From Sipunculus nudus (Eukaryota; Annelida; Sipuncula; Golfingiida; Sipunculidae): DNA of 64,000 nt. This document shows positions 51,737-64,000 of this stretch, piece by piece. Position 1 is the first letter of the stretch, and each line of letters begins with the position of its first letter. The DNA lies in assembly GCA_026874595.1 (NCBI GenBank), contig CM049307.1, positions 53,360,370-53,424,369 on the forward strand, read 5' to 3'. Position numbers and translations under genes: made by a program. The notes under the pieces are model-generated. The model was given only the letters and a program-made list of their open reading frames with translations. It made no database searches and was not told the origin of the DNA.

Positions 51737-52011
51737 GCGTTCATTCCCGGTTCTGTGTGTGTTTGTGTGTTCACAACATAACTCAAGCAAACATGGTTGG
51801 AATCTCATGCAATTTTTTGGGCATTTCGGGAATGGGCTGATAAAGAATCGATTAGATTTTGGTGCGGATCCGATACATGATCCGGATTCAGTAACGTCAT
51901 CGTGGAATATTCACAAATATGCAGTCACTTACGCTCGAATGGACCAGTTAATATGGGCCGAATAAGTGAATGGCGGAGGCTTTTATTCATGGGAATGCAG
52001 ATTTCTAGTTC
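51737..52011 (+). repeat. Dispersed repeat ending GAATGCAGATTTCTAGTT, copy 2
   Basis: Second copy of the repeat at 45018-45335, same orientation, ending GGGAATGCAGATTTCTAGTT. The frame at 51726-51965 is repeat read-through. Confidence 0.8.
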
Positions 52012-55000
52012 AATATATAGTATTATAACTCCATCGTTCACCTCAAGACTCTAGAATTCTAGAATCGAGGTGTCCCTCACTGACATAGAACAATTACGGT
52101 TTTAAGCAAGCGATTATTGGAAAGTGTTATCATAAGATATATATCCTTGGTCTTTTGGTGTATAAACATCTGTACTCATGATCAAGTATAATTAATATAC
52201 GATAAGTAGCCTATATGATAATTTTGATATAATAATTCGGCCTGTCCTTCACTTATCATATACAAGGATCGCAATTTTCACCTTTCCATTGGAAAGGCGT
52301 TAATACAGGTTTGCATTCTGCAGAAAAATGTGTAATTCCGCTATTCAAAGATGCATCTTACCATCATATCAAACTTTCAGTCACACGTCTGCTCCTGCCA
52401 TCTTACATGCTATCCTACATGTGCACACTTGCATGCAAGAAAAACTAAATGTTTTCAGTAGTAACACTGTTATACCAGAAACACATAGCACTGAAAAAAA
52501 AAGAAAATATAGGAGATGGGGGCATAAGTGCCGAATAGTATAAGAAATTATAGACAATTTTAAAGAAAAATATAGGAAATAAAGGGAGTCAGTGGTAGAC
52601 CATGCACCTGTAAAATATTTCGTTTTTTTGTTGTTGTCTTTTTATTACTGCTTATCAACTACTAATGTGGGAAACGTCAAGGTGTTCACCTTTCCTACGG
52701 ATTGGTATACAAAATGTTAACTGCCTTTCCTTGCACGTGTTTGCCTGTTGGAGACAGGCGGAAAGGCGTTATTACGACCCCTGATATACTATACTTTATA
52801 ACAGTTTGCGAGTATTATATAATCATTTTAAGTGACCACTTAATTGCTTCCAGATCGGGACCAATAAAGGACAACTTCATACAAATTCGCTCGGCCGGAT
52901 TCCTGGAGGGGAAGGGGTATGGGGTTGCAAGTTGCAACACCCCTTAAATGCATACCATTGAAAAAGTAAAATAAGAAAATGTAGTAAAATATATTCCTTT
53001 AAGTTCTATTATGAAATTATTAATATAAATTTCCTTATACTCTATTGTTTCACTTGTAAACGGCAAAGGTATTAAATGTTTTCTTTGTAATATTTAATAT
53101 TTTACTTTGGTTTAACACGGATCAGTGCTTCTTAAATAAATCCTGTATCCCACCTTTATTCGAAAACAGTCGGCATGATGTTATTCCAAAATGACTCTAT
53201 ACGATATGTCGCTTTTATTGAGGTCTCATTGTTTTATTTTACATATAACATTTCACCCCATTGAACTAAGAAGATTCACGATTCAACATAATGGACTGCT
53301 ATATTGCATTCAGCTTTGTGGCTTAAATCAATGGTGGATTTAGACGGGGCGCAGGGCCGGGGCGCGCCCCATCTTTATCAATGAAAAATATCTGGGAAAT
53401 AGAATAATAGCCTTCCCAAGAGCTACGCCGGATTTTGCATCCGCCGGCATCCCCCCCCCCCCTATACTTTTTGTATGGCATAGTTATATTAGATATATAT
53501 ACTCGCACTCCGGCGCACATGTTTACTGTGCCAGGGTGCTGAGTCGACCGAACCTCCCCCTCCCCTCCTCCCCACGTCCACCCCCATTTTCTAAGATAAT
53601 GTGTTCTCCCCTGTATATAACCAGAAGCCATCTCACCTTAGAGGTTATAGTGTAATTTGTCTGAAAAATAATATTAAAGAGAAATATATCTGGCAGAAAC
53701 GTTTTTCATATCATATAAATACTGTACACACTCGAATTCGATAATAAATCGAAATCAGGAGTAATAAATATGTATGTCTAATAACTGTATACAAGCATAA
53801 ATGTTAAGGCCTCACAAAAAATGCCAACCGATTCGTCGCTTTCATTTTTGTGGACAATTTTGTTCGTTCACCCCTTGTATATATGTTTTCTCCGAGTCCG
53901 TCCAACTGTTAATATATGTATGGCCTAAACAGTTCAACAACTGATTTTAATACGATACCTGCCGGTATTTTGTATACATATCCTTTCCCTTTGATTATAC
54001 CGTGTATTAACGGATAACAAACTATTTCATAATTTGACCAACCAGAACAGGTATGGATACAGCCCACCTGGACAAGTGGCTTGGCCTTTCCCACAGGCAC
54101 ATCTGGAGGCAAGCGCCACCGTGTGTCGGTTTAAGGGACTAGGAAGCAGACGATCGTAAGCCTCGATGTGACAGCATGCTGATGCTCAGGCTATGAATTA
54201 CTGCCTGGACAAGTTTAAGACAGCAGTTTTAAGCAACTGAAAATGGTAAGCAGCTTTATTAAATGATAACACTTAGTGTTGGGGATATATGATATCTATT
54301 TCTCTACACCTCAAAAACCAAGCCTGTTTAAGAAACCAAGAAGAATTAAATTGTGATCAAGTGAATATCATTTGAAAGCCAGACATGATCACTGAAGATA
54401 TTTATATTAGGCCTACCATTATTTTTTTATTCGTTCTAGCTTTATTTTTCCATGAAACTGTGCAAACTTAAATTTATTTCTTTTCCAGAATTATTCTGGT
54501 CATACAAACATTTTTTTGGTCAGTCAATTAAGGAACTTCTGATTCGTTTAATTTATTTAAAAATTTAATTTTATTTAATTACAAATGTTTCGGAGAGTTG
54601 GTACTACCATAAACTAATTTTTTACCAAAACAACTGATAAAACATACATATGAAATACTGAATGTGGATGATGATGATATTGATAAAAAACAAGCTCACT
54701 TTTATACAATTGATAATGTTTATATTTTTGTTCGGTAAATCGGGAGTCTTATTTATCTAACAGCCTCCCTCTGACACACACACAGACACAGGGCCCTCCC
54801 TGAACGGCTGAACCGCCGAAAATTTAAATGAAATGGATAGAGGACCTCTTACACAGAGCGACATCTGGTGAACAACTTAATCATTGGTGACATATCTGAC
54901 CGAGTTATTTATGTTTGTTATTGACCCGGCTTTAGTGATCTTGACCTACTCTCGAGGTCGCAGGGCTCAAAAAGTGCAATTTTCTCGGATTTTTCAATGT

Positions 55001-55480
55001 CTATTTTCTTATTATCTATAAAGGATACAGACAATTTGAGATAAATGGATAAAAATGCTATTACAAAATCTGAATCCTAACATTTTAGTGGTGAACATAT
55101 TTTCATACACTTATGGGGAAGAATATGTCCAGTTGGCCACATGTCCAAGAGCTACACTGCTATCGAGTGCTGTCAGCCTTCCCCTGAGGATAGGAACGGG
55201 GGGGGGGGGGGGGTCTTTAAATTGAAAAGGGCTGGGTTCATTTGTACTGCAACACCAACCGTCGGAGGTTAAAGCAAACTTAGATGAGAGAGATGAATCC
55301 TTTATTCCTGGCCCACCTGTAAATCCGGATCCGGATGGACAACTGGATGCCTTCAACATCTCTGATAAATTTGATCTGCGTTAGCTGAATGTCACAGGAA
55401 TTCAACAGCAACCCGGGGTTGAATCTAAATATAAACAGGCACACCATTTTCGTATGAGTGCAGTGGCCACTAAACTAGAC
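52012..55480. other. Unassigned sequence left of the Gypsy relic
   Basis: No gene recognised. TCTAGAATTCTAGA is a chance palindrome near 52064. C12 and G15 runs lie near 53451 and 55199. A (C/G)GGGGCGCAGGGCCGGGGCG segment near 53345 resembles one end of the hAT-like MITE class but has no partner. No long terminal repeat for the downstream retroelement was identified. Confidence 0.45.
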
Positions 55481-55489
55481 GTCACGTCA

Positions 55490-58400
55490 GAGTATAAGTT
55501 CACGAGCTGAGAGCCGTTATTGACACTGGCGCAGAGGTGACGGTAATAAATGATAATATATTATTTAAAGCAACTATCTAAGAGACCAGAGATTGAAATA
55601 ATTCAGTCTTAAAGATTATTAAATGTTGCAGAAAAGGACCAACTTATACCAACCTATGGCATTGCAATGATTCCAATTTAATTTGGCAACTTAAACTTTA
55701 AGTGGCCAGTACATATCGCGCCAATTTCGGATGACATCCTGCTGGGCTGAGATGTATATATGATGCAACGGATATGACTTTTTATACAAAGTAAGGCCTG
55801 CTTGTTGAGGGAGAATGGATGCCGCGAAACGCGGAGGTAATTGTTCCTGGTAAAATAACCTGTCATTTACCATTCACTGAGGAAACATCTCTTCTGGAAC
55901 CGTACCCATTAAGTAACAATGACGTACTGGAAGCACGGATCCTGGTTTGGGTGGATGATCAGGAGATTCCAATCCAAATTGCCAATTTGTAATCTGATGA
56001 TTAAAAGATAAGAGAAGGGTACCAGTTAGGTAACCTACATCAGGTTAATCAACTTATTGATTTAAATGATGCAGCTCGGACCCGAATGTCAAGGACACAC
56101 ATAATGTGAGCCAAGTTGACCAGGAAGAGACAGACATGGAAGGTAAGATCTCCAAGCACCTTTAAGACGTATGTAGAATGAGTTCTGATACCACAGATAA
56201 ACCAGAATATTTGGAGACCTTCGCCAGTATCCCAGTAAAACATCAAGATGTATTTGCCAGAATTACCTGGATCTGGGAACTTGCTCTGTAATAAATGGAG
56301 CAGCACCAATTAGCCATTTCGGCTTACATCAAAAGCATTTTAGGACGAAGAAGAAATTTATTTTAAAAGCGTGATGTTGGAGTGATGGCTGCATAAAAAT
56401 CTGCCTTGTTCAGTCTATTAGTGTTAGTTAGATAAAGGAAAGACTGTGAGATGGTGCTGTGACTTTCGTAAACTGAACCAGGTGACTGTTAAAGATGCAT
56501 ATTCTTTACCAGGCATTGACATGTGTCTTGTTTATCATCTGCCAAGTGATTCTCTGCCATTGACTTACAGAAAGAGTATTGGCAACTAAAAAAACCGGCA
56601 TAAGACTGCTTTATTACCAAATATGCCCTCTTTGAACATAATAAGCTCCCGATGGGATTCTGCAATGCACCGAGTACATTCCAGTGCTGCATGGAGCTGG
56701 GGATGCATGGCCTGCAATGGAAGACTCCTCATTTACCTTGATGATCTAATCATATTCAGCTCTACTATTGAAGATCACTTGACAAGGTTAGCTGAAGTTT
56801 TACAACATCTCAGGTCTGTGGGACTTAAACTCAAACCATCCAAATGTCATTTTCTTAAGAACACGTGTTATCTGGTCAACATCGTCAGAGCTGATGGTGT
56901 TCTCCCAAACCCTGAGCTGATTTCCATCAGGGAAAATGGGAAGAATAAAAAAACCAAACGACAAGTGCAGCAGTTTCTAGACCTATGCAATTATTCTCGT
57001 CGGCTCATCTCCCACTACAGTGGAGTAGCGGCCCAACTCACCCATCTTACGGAAATTTGAGAATTAGAATGGACACCTTAGTGTCAAGTTGCATTTGATC
57101 AGCTGAAAGGATTGTCATGCGCCCATACGGGCTTACCCAAAATCAGAAGGACAGTATATCCTGGACACCGTCGCTTCAGATGCTTGCATCTGAGGAGTGC
57201 TAGGTCAATTCAAGATGACGAAGAGCGAGTGATAGGGCTATGCATCTAAAGAGCTCAGAAAAGCACAACGCCACTACTGTGTTACCAGAAGAGACATGCG
57301 GCCGTTGTATTCATACAAGCGATCAGGCACCATTTACTTGGCGGGGGGGGGGGGGGGTTAGGATATTAAGAATCGACCAAAATTCACTAAGATGGATTTT
57401 TTACTTTAAGGTTCCCCTGGGACAATTGTCTCGATGACTAGAAGTATCGTCACAGGGTGACTTAAAGATCTTGCAACGAGATAGATCAAGGAACTCGAAT
57501 GCAGATGCATTATCAAGACATTACTTGGAAAAAGGGAAGGTAACTGCTGTCGTCTTTAAAAACGACCTTGTGGAGGGTGTTAACATTGCATGAAGATGGA
57601 AGAACAGGTGAAATCTATCAGTAATGAAATTATTGATGTAATATCTCTAAGGGTAGGAACCGGTACCATTAAATGTAGCATGTGACCACAAGAAAACATG
57701 TAAATGAAGCCTCAGATGTTACTGATACAGCTTACAATGACTCAGGACCATTTTTAACAAGCAAATACTCCATATTAGAATAAAGAAGACCACAGCAGAT
57801 TTGGTTGTTATCTATAAATGGCTAGAAAATGATCATCATCCTACACGTGAAGAGATTGCTGCGTACAGCCACGAGGTTAGACATCTGTAGATAGAATGGG
57901 ACGGATGAGAGAGAAAAAATTTAGTTTGGTACATAGATTGGATCTCAGATAAAATACGTTCAACAATTGGTGCCAAGTAAACCTTGGTCAGTAATCATCT
58001 CTAAGTGTCATGATTCAAAATTGTCTTTTCATCTTGGAGTAGATTTTTTTGGCAAATTAAAGCAACGGGCTGTTTGAATCTGAGAACAGATGTAAATCAG
58101 TAATTAATTATATTTTTAACTGCAATGTATGTAGTACTAATAGGCAGCCCAGAAAGAAAAACAGAGCCTCGCTGGTTGACTACACAAAATGGACTGTATA
58201 GGGAACGCTATTCTTGGGCCGTTACTTGTGACTCATCAAGGAAAGCCGGTATCTTAGTAGTAACTAACTATTTCACCCAATGGTTAGAAGCCTACCCAAT
58301 CTCAAACCAGACTGCAGAAATGGGAGCTAACAATTTTGTCAGGATTCCTTTAAAGATTTGGAATGTCTGAAGAAATCTATACAGATCAGCGTCGAAATAT

Positions 58401-59070
58401 TGAGAGTGACCTTTTCAAAGAGATGTGTCAAATACTGGGTTTTAAGAATACACGTAACACTATATCATCCTGCCTCAAATGGGCTTGCTGAAAGATTAAA
58501 TTAAACTTTGGTAAAAATGAAGATATTTTATGTAAATGACACCGAGGAATGGGACATTCATTTAGCCTTCTTGACTGCTGCTTTTCGCAGTACGGTTCAT
58601 CTTGCCACTTGGTATAAACCGAACTTTTTAAATAATGGGTAGAGAAGTTCCACTACCTATAGACCAAGTTTTTTCCCCAGACCAAGTAACACTGAGCTGA
58701 CTATCTGTGCATATGTCAACAATCTAAAAGAAACACTAGCTGACACCTATCATGGAGCAAGGGCACATCTGAAGCATGCTGCACTAATACAAACCATAAA
58801 TTATTACACAAGAGCATGTGAACATACATACAACTCAGGTGACCTATAGTGTATGAACGCAATCATGAAAAAAAACTTGATGCTAGATAGCTAGGTTCAT
58901 TTATCATAATAAAACCCATAGGAAATACCCTCTTTCAAATTACTTATAAGCAGGCCACAGTTGTCCATAACTGCCTTAAAACGTATGATGCTGAATTCAT
59001 TCCTACTTGGGCAAGAAAATTGCGAGCAAAGTTACACAACACACAGACAAACCTTGAGCTGTCTTGATGT
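55490..59070 (+). pseudogene. Decayed Ty3/Gypsy retrotransposon pol
   Basis: Reading left to right in shifting plus-strand frames: aspartic protease active site VIDTGAEVTVI (about 55516-55548) and its flap-distal DDILLG (55730-55747); reverse transcriptase blocks KDAYSLPGID (about 56490), AIDLQKEYWQL (about 56560) and the catalytic YLDD (56734-56745); RNase H remnants ILDTVASDACI and YASKELRKAQRHY (about 57160-57270); the linker IYKWLENDHHPTREEI (about 57810); integrase zinc-finger and core relics including LVVTNYFTQWLEAYPI (about 58255-58305); and the C-terminal HNCLKTYDAEFIP (about 58970). Stops and frameshifts interrupt every domain, and a G-run (57342-57357) splits the RNase H region. It cannot encode a working polyprotein. 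Order PR-RT-RH-IN identifies Ty3/Gypsy rather than Copia. Confidence 0.9.
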
Positions 59071-59548
59071 AAAATTTACCACGGAAGTATATAACTATCC
59101 TGTTTCACTCTACAACAAATCACCAGATTGAATGGGGGAATAGCAATCTACTATAAATGATTAGGTTGAATGGGGGAATAGCAATGGTGTGTGCTGCTGA
59201 GAATGTGAGTCATGAGTAAGATGTAATTATCAAAATCTTTATCCTCTGGCTATGCATACCATAGTTTGAAGAAGGCCATATTCTAAGTATCCGTCTGCCA
59301 TATTTTTTTCAGGGAGAAGCACCCTGACCTTCACACCAAACTACAATGTACGAAGTGTCCCTTTTAAGGGCGGATTTCAAGAACCTCTTGGCATGTTTTC
59401 AAGAATCACGTAGCAGTAAGCAATGTGACATTCTACTGCGACTTATACGGATACAAGGGTCGTACCCAAGTTGAGGTGCGACGCCATGCCAGAAGGGTAC
59501 ATCCAGGGGCCGATCCATTACATCCGTAAAAAGTTCGGACAAGTTAGA

Positions 59549-59851
59549 ACAGAGTCCGAAGTGAATTTTCATAAGGGAACATCCACCAGTATCCATAAGA
59601 CGAGCCAAACCCCTTCACGAGCACAACCCATGATGACTGAAGAAGCAAGACAGAGTCCGAAGTGAATTTTCATAAGGGAACATCCGCCAGCATCTATGAG
59701 ACGAGCCAAACCCCTTCACGAGCACAACCCATGATGACTGAAGAAGCAAGACAGAGTCCGAAGTGAATTTTCATAAGGGAACATCCGCCAGCATCCATGA
59801 GATGAGCCAAACCCCTTCACGAGCACAACCCATGATGACTGAAGAAGCAAC
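59549..59851 (+). repeat. Three tandem copies of a 101-bp unit
   Basis: ACAGAGTCCGAAGTGAATTT begins units at 59549, 59650 and 59751, each ending in CATGATGACTGAAGAAGCAA. The copies are nearly identical. Because 101 is not a multiple of three, any frame across the units shifts by one each time, so they cannot encode an in-frame peptide repeat. Confidence 0.95.
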
Positions 59852-60720
59852 TGAGCTCTTGATAAAAGAATGTCTGGTCACGATTGGCTCACTGGCCAGT
59901 AGCAGAGGTGACCCAATCTTGCGTGAAACCATGAACACGATTAAGACCCAGGTCATCACCCCAGTCTTAACTTATGACAAGTCAAAGTAAATTCATCAAA
60001 CTCTTTGCAGAGAGTGGAGGGAGATGTGAAGAAAGTCTACAATAAGCTCAAGCAGCCACAGGATCCCAACCTGAGGGATTTCATTTACAAAATTCGATTA
60101 AAGAAAATCCAGCGACAGCCCAAAATCTAATTATGGCGGTGTCCCTTATGGAAAATCGAAGGTAATAGTCAGCCCGAATGCTTACACAAGCTGAAGCATT
60201 TAACTTATAGATAACCCAAGCAAGCGTCGTAGGTTAGCAGTACCTAAGTCATCGAGATTTATTGCCCCCCCCCCCCCAACCCCCGACAAAGTACGCCAGC
60301 CCTCAATTTAGGGTTTCAAGACGGGGAGTTTGACAACTTATGGGGCAGTTCTCGCCCATACCTGGATGCAACCTTATTTCCGGAAACCAATACCAAGAAA
60401 AACTGCCTGACCAGGCGAATCCGGTACGGCAGCTTGTAATTCCAACAATTATAAGTATGCCATGGAGATAAAAAAGAAGAGAGGAAAAACACCCACCAGT
60501 GAAGTAGACAGCGAGCCCACCCATGAAAAGAGCAAGATGGAGCGACAGTGGAGAGAGGGTGAGAGCAAGCAGTATCGGCATCTAAGGAGAATTAAACTTC
60601 GACCAAGACGACACGTCTGGGGAAAGGTTGCGGAAGAGGAGGGGGTACCCACACAGACGGACTTTAACCCAAATATAATACTGGACCGCTTCATAGATTG
60701 TAAAGAAACTTGAAGGTATT
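59852..60720 (+). pseudogene. Possible gag-like remnant, unassigned
   Basis: Just after the 101-bp repeats the plus strand encodes KECLVTIGSLASSRGDP and, after a stop, KVYNKLKQPQDPNLRDF; from 60462 an 83-codon frame is very basic (for example RRIKLRPRRHVWGK). The proximity to Gypsy pol suggests retroelement origin, perhaps a gag of a rearranged or second copy. I see no zinc knuckle or capsid signature, so this stays a guess. Confidence 0.25.
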
Positions 60721-61348
60721 TAATGTATAAATGAAATAGAGCAAAACCCTAAATATGATAGTGTTTCAGCTGTGAAACACTATCTGTTTTCTAATAGACA
60801 TTACTGACTCACCGGACTAGTAAGTATGGAATATCAGGTAACATGTTTGTTATGATAATCTATTAATAATATACCAGGGAGGAAATGTTTTCCATGGGAG
60901 GGCGGGGGGGGGGGGGGGTTAGTGTTGTAAAATTTTAGATTTAATGTGATTGTTAGACGGCTAAACAACTAGGAAATATCATTATTATCATGTCATTGAT
61001 ATTAGATATAAGAGTAGCACTCCAAACAGGAAATAAGTGGCTCTCTTGTGGACACATGGAGTCGTTCGAAGCCATCAATGAAGTCCACACGTTCTGTAAT
61101 TGAATTGACTCAAGTCCTTGTTAACGTCATTGATTACCCCCAAATTACCTTCTGCTTAAACTCATCACTTAACAACAACAAATTAGCCTTTATGACAAAT
61201 GTGAATGTTTATGACTAATGTGAACATTTTGCATTCATTCTCTATTAATGTTGCTTTTTTCAACTATTTTACTTCAAGTGCCGATAGGTTTTCTCGGACT
61301 GATTATTACGTTTTTCTTAACTAAGTAGTGAATTTTTTGGTTTCGGCA
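60721..61348. other. Unassigned A+T-rich sequence
   Basis: Contains a long G run near 60902-60918; nothing else recognised. Confidence 0.5.
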
Positions 61349-61870
61349 TAGGGTGCCTTTCCATACATGCGGATTTTAACCGCGCGGGCACCCGCATGCG
61401 GAGATTTCCTTCCCATATGTACAGGTCCCTGCATGCGGATGACCCATTGGTTGTAATAAACGCATCCACTAATAATCATAATTTCTTAAATTTTAGTGTA
61501 ATGTTTTGATTCAGTGTTCAGTGTTAACTTTTTTACCAACTGGTGAGGCAGATTAAAGCGGATTAATATCGTATCTAGCCAGGCTTACATGATGGCTATT
61601 TCCTGCCACCTTACCCATGGCCGTTTCTCAATTAAGACTAGTCGTATACTTTTTTATGCAGCCTAAAATCTTTGTCAGCTCCATTTTCTTTCCCAAAAAC
61701 AAGGACACATACCTGTTACTGATATATACATATGGCATCCGCATGCGGGTCACCGCAAAAATCCAACAATGATGAATCTGCATGCGGGGGGGGGGGGGGG
61801 GGGGCACCCATGGAAAGGGTACTTGTTCGATTTCTACTGTGCGAGACCCGCATTTATGGAAAACACCCTA
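61349..61870. mobile_element. MITE with TAGGGTG...GCATGCGG inverted ends
   Basis: 522 bp bounded by imperfect inverted ends: left TAGGGTGCCTTTCCATACAT then GCGG, right CCGCATTTATGGAAAACACC then CTA. Sub-terminal palindromes CCGCATGCGG and several GCATGCGG motifs recur inside, along with a G18 run (61787-61804). A TA target is possible. Non-coding. Confidence 0.78.
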
Positions 61871-62018
61871 CCAGGAATGGAGGTATGTAGTAAGTGCATA
61901 TCTTTTTTTCTTATGTGTAGGTGCTTTTTTAGTGATTGAGCTAACAGCAAGCTTAGAGCATGGCCACAAAATACTAGGGAAATACTCCATGTCTTCACAT
62001 TTTTAAAACGAAATAATG

Positions 62019-62020
<2 letters not shown>

Positions 62021-62066
<46 letters not shown>
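62021..62066. repeat. (TA)n microsatellite
   Basis: About 46 bp of TA dinucleotides. Confidence 0.97.
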
Positions 62067-62069
<3 letters not shown>

Positions 62070-63156
62070 TTATATAATTCATATCAAAGGTATTCTCCGC
62101 TTATTTAATATAAATTATTCTAAAAAAATAATCGGGCTTAAAATACATCAGTATAACTTCGTAGGTATGTTTTTATAGTTCATTTTCATATTTAAAATGT
62201 GAGTAGCGAATTCGGCTAAAATTCCCTCAAGGGGGTGGTCACTTCTTATTGCAAATTGAAATAAAATATTAAGGCTCCACTATTGTCAGAAAAATAAATT
62301 TATGTTGCTATGCGAGCTTGGTCTCATTCGATGTTGAACCACCAAATGTGTTAGGTCATTGCTGAAACTGCTGACCCGTCTGTAAAATAAAATTTGTAGG
62401 AATTTCTTTTTTTTTATTAGCTTAATTCGGATAATCTAGAAACTCTTGGCGATCTTTAGCAGGAAGAAATACTCGTCCTTTTCAATAAAAAAGAAGTTAG
62501 TTAGTTTGGTTTGCGCTAATGTGTTGTGCTTTTGGTAGCTTTTACCTCAGGCATGAATAAACACATCCCTTATTCCAGTATTGACATACTGTTTTGTCTT
62601 CCGGAGGTGACGCTGAGACAGGAAGTAAACATTATGCTATAGAGCTCAGTATCTATTCATATTTTTTAAATGTGGCAATTCTGCAAAGAAATAAGGTGAA
62701 GGACGTGAAATGAACGTTATTTTAGAAACTAAACAACACATGTTCAGCTCTGGAAAATACAGTTTACTATAAAACAATGTCAACAGGAAATACAAAACGG
62801 TTGATAGGTTTTAGTTGTATCTGAAAGTCGAGGCGCTATCTTCAAACCCCGTCATCCGCTGTCTGCATGGTTGTAACAGTCCAGCCCCGGTTCGGCTGAC
62901 TGTAACACCTCCTGGGCCTGACAGCAGTTTCATTTGCACAGATACCGAAGCCTCGAAAAGGATAAATTGCGTAGAATAAGCCGCATAGTTCAGTTCACAC
63001 AAAAAAAGTTGAATAAAGGCTAAACTAGCTGTTTTTCAGAAGGTTCAATTTAGAGCCTCGCAGGGGAAAATAGCAGCATATTTATCTAATTAAAATGTTT
63101 TCTTTTTGATTTTAGAAACATGTCTGCCCAGCCAATGTTCCCATTTGTCTCCATGG
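62067..63156. other. 3' flank of the GPI-protein gene
   Basis: Probably includes the 3' UTR of the minus-strand gene ending at 63157; the nearest AATAAA on that strand that I find is at 62418-62413. A G+C-richer segment at 62811-63002 is open on the minus strand for 63 codons but unrecognised. Confidence 0.4.
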
Positions 63157-63684
63157 TTACAGCAGGTAGAGAGTGGCAGCAAGTACCAGAAGCAGAGAAG
63201 AGGCACTGCAGATCACGTGTACTGCTCCACCTGCAAAACATACATATCACCTTTCAGTTAAGTGAGCTAAATTTTATATGATAACAGATACTCATGTTTG
63301 TACAAAAGGCCTCATGCGATGTTTACCTGTCAAGGAGATGGTTCCCAAATTAACACCTTAGAAAAGAAAATGTGTCATGAGCAGTAATTGAAACACTCCG
63401 CGACACTTCGTTCGTTTTAAGCGATATATACTTTCTTCACCAACACACATTTTTGCTGGCTCAGAGCAAGACTTTATTATTATTTTCTTAGTTTCGAAAT
63501 TGTTTTAGGGAAAGTACATAAAATTAAATAATAACAAAACCCTTCGACACTCACTGCTCAAGACTGTTGCGCCTGCTGCGATCAAAGCGTCGAGCTGTTC
63601 CTGCGTAAGCGCCGACTGTTGTGCATAGGTAACACTACGTGCTTGAGCAGGTGACAGATAACCAATCTGGGTCACAGAGAAGGC
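63157..63684 (-). CDS. C-terminus of a GPI-anchored mesothelin/otoancorin-like protein (5' partial)
   Basis: Two exons: 63684-63555, preceded by acceptor TTGTCTTTTCAG and ending at donor A|GTGAGT, and 63230-63157, preceded by TATGTTTTGCAG. They splice in phase 1 and end at TAA. The first carries GYLSPAQA...LTQEQLDALIAAG, the LSPxQ/LTxxQLDAL helical-repeat signature of the mesothelin-stereocilin-otoancorin superfamily. The second encodes SGAVHVICSASSLLLVLAAT and a short hydrophobic end with no charged residue after it, the expected GPI-attachment signal with a small-residue omega site at SGA. The family is extracellular and membrane-tethered; roles in vertebrates include inner-ear matrix attachment and cell adhesion. 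The upstream exons lie beyond the right edge. The family call rests on one short repeat plus the tail, so superfamily level only. Confidence 0.72.
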
Positions 63685-63799
63685 CTGAAAAGACAATCGG
63701 CAGAAAATGCGTGAAACACGTATATATGTTTATAAAACGCTATTTATATTCTCAAGTCCCTAATGACAGGTGTCTTCACAGAACTTTAGTTTTGAACAC

Positions 63800-63905
63800 T
63801 GAACAATAAAAACTGTAATGCACCCTAGGGAATAATGGGTTCTAGCGGGAACCCAAAAAGGTTCTTCAGAGTGGACTGAGTGCGGAACCTCTCCGTAATC
63901 TGTTG
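63800..63905. repeat. GGGTTCT hairpin-type dispersed repeat
   Basis: AATGGGTTCTAGCGGGAACC followed by CAAAAAGGTTCTTCAGAGTG and GTGCGGAACCTCTCCG has the repeated GGTTCT/AGAACC inverted motifs seen in common animal MITE-like repeats. It should not be read as an exon of the minus-strand gene, although AG and open frames occur nearby. Confidence 0.4.
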
Positions 63906-64000
63906 TACCTACACATTAAAAACATATATAATCTATTCTGTACTTTCGAAATACGAATGAATGGTTTCAGCCATCCTTTCTTTTTAATTCTTGGAGGACG

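Noticed and set aside
55490-59070. Active Gypsy retrotransposon
   Set aside because: Every pol domain has stops or frameshifts and no long terminal repeats were found.
63700-63990. A further exon of the GPI-protein gene between 63.7 kb and the right edge
   Set aside because: The only open segment after an AG lies in a GGTTCT/AGAACC repeat and stops within 30 codons; it lacks the LSPxQ signature.

Overview
This is a piece of an animal nuclear genome. It is A+T-rich, gene-poor and full of repeats, with GT-AG introns, tRNA-derived SINEs, several families of short inverted-repeat transposons, a Helitron end and a decayed Ty3/Gypsy element. The repeat style and the gene set (FOXJ1, a CBM20 protein, a mesothelin/otoancorin-like GPI protein) point to a marine invertebrate, most likely a spiralian such as a mollusc. 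The species cannot be fixed from the sequence alone.

Layout. 1-2258: satellite of 28-bp units, running off the left edge. 4133-7200 (+): a six-exon, 296-residue protein with an N-terminal CBM20 starch/glycogen-binding domain; all five introns are phase 1, and a TGACGT-rich promoter is partly duplicated into intron 1. 8-24 kb: mostly repeats, including a ~300-bp tandem repeat at 8.56-9.32 kb, a ~278/280-bp dimeric array at 18.1-19.65 and 23.2-24.0 kb, and a ~336-bp array at 20.96-22.95 kb. Several families carry the palindrome GGTGGCGCCACC. 25-38 kb: apparently non-coding, with MITEs of at least three families and a CCAAT/GC-box-rich island at 35.8-36.5 kb between two inverted TTAA-flanked elements.

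41332-44845 (-): FOXJ1, 441 residues in two coding exons, with an intron inside the forkhead domain. A probable non-coding first exon and promoter lie about 5 kb upstream at 49.78-50.25 kb. The promoter has a CCAAT box, an X-box-like (RFX) site and a forkhead-like site. A Helitron 3' end sits in the coding intron. 55.5-59.1 kb (+): wrecked Gypsy pol (protease, reverse transcriptase, RNase H, integrase). 61349-61870: a MITE. 63157-63684 (-): the last two exons of a GPI-anchored mesothelin/stereocilin/otoancorin-like protein whose 5' part lies beyond the right edge.

The three genes do not form an operon. FOXJ1 is the regulator of motile ciliogenesis; the other two appear unrelated to it and to each other. 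No new multi-gene system is evident. The most novel items are the CBM20 gene architecture, the palindrome shared between repeat arrays, and the previously unlabelled GPI-protein 3' end.
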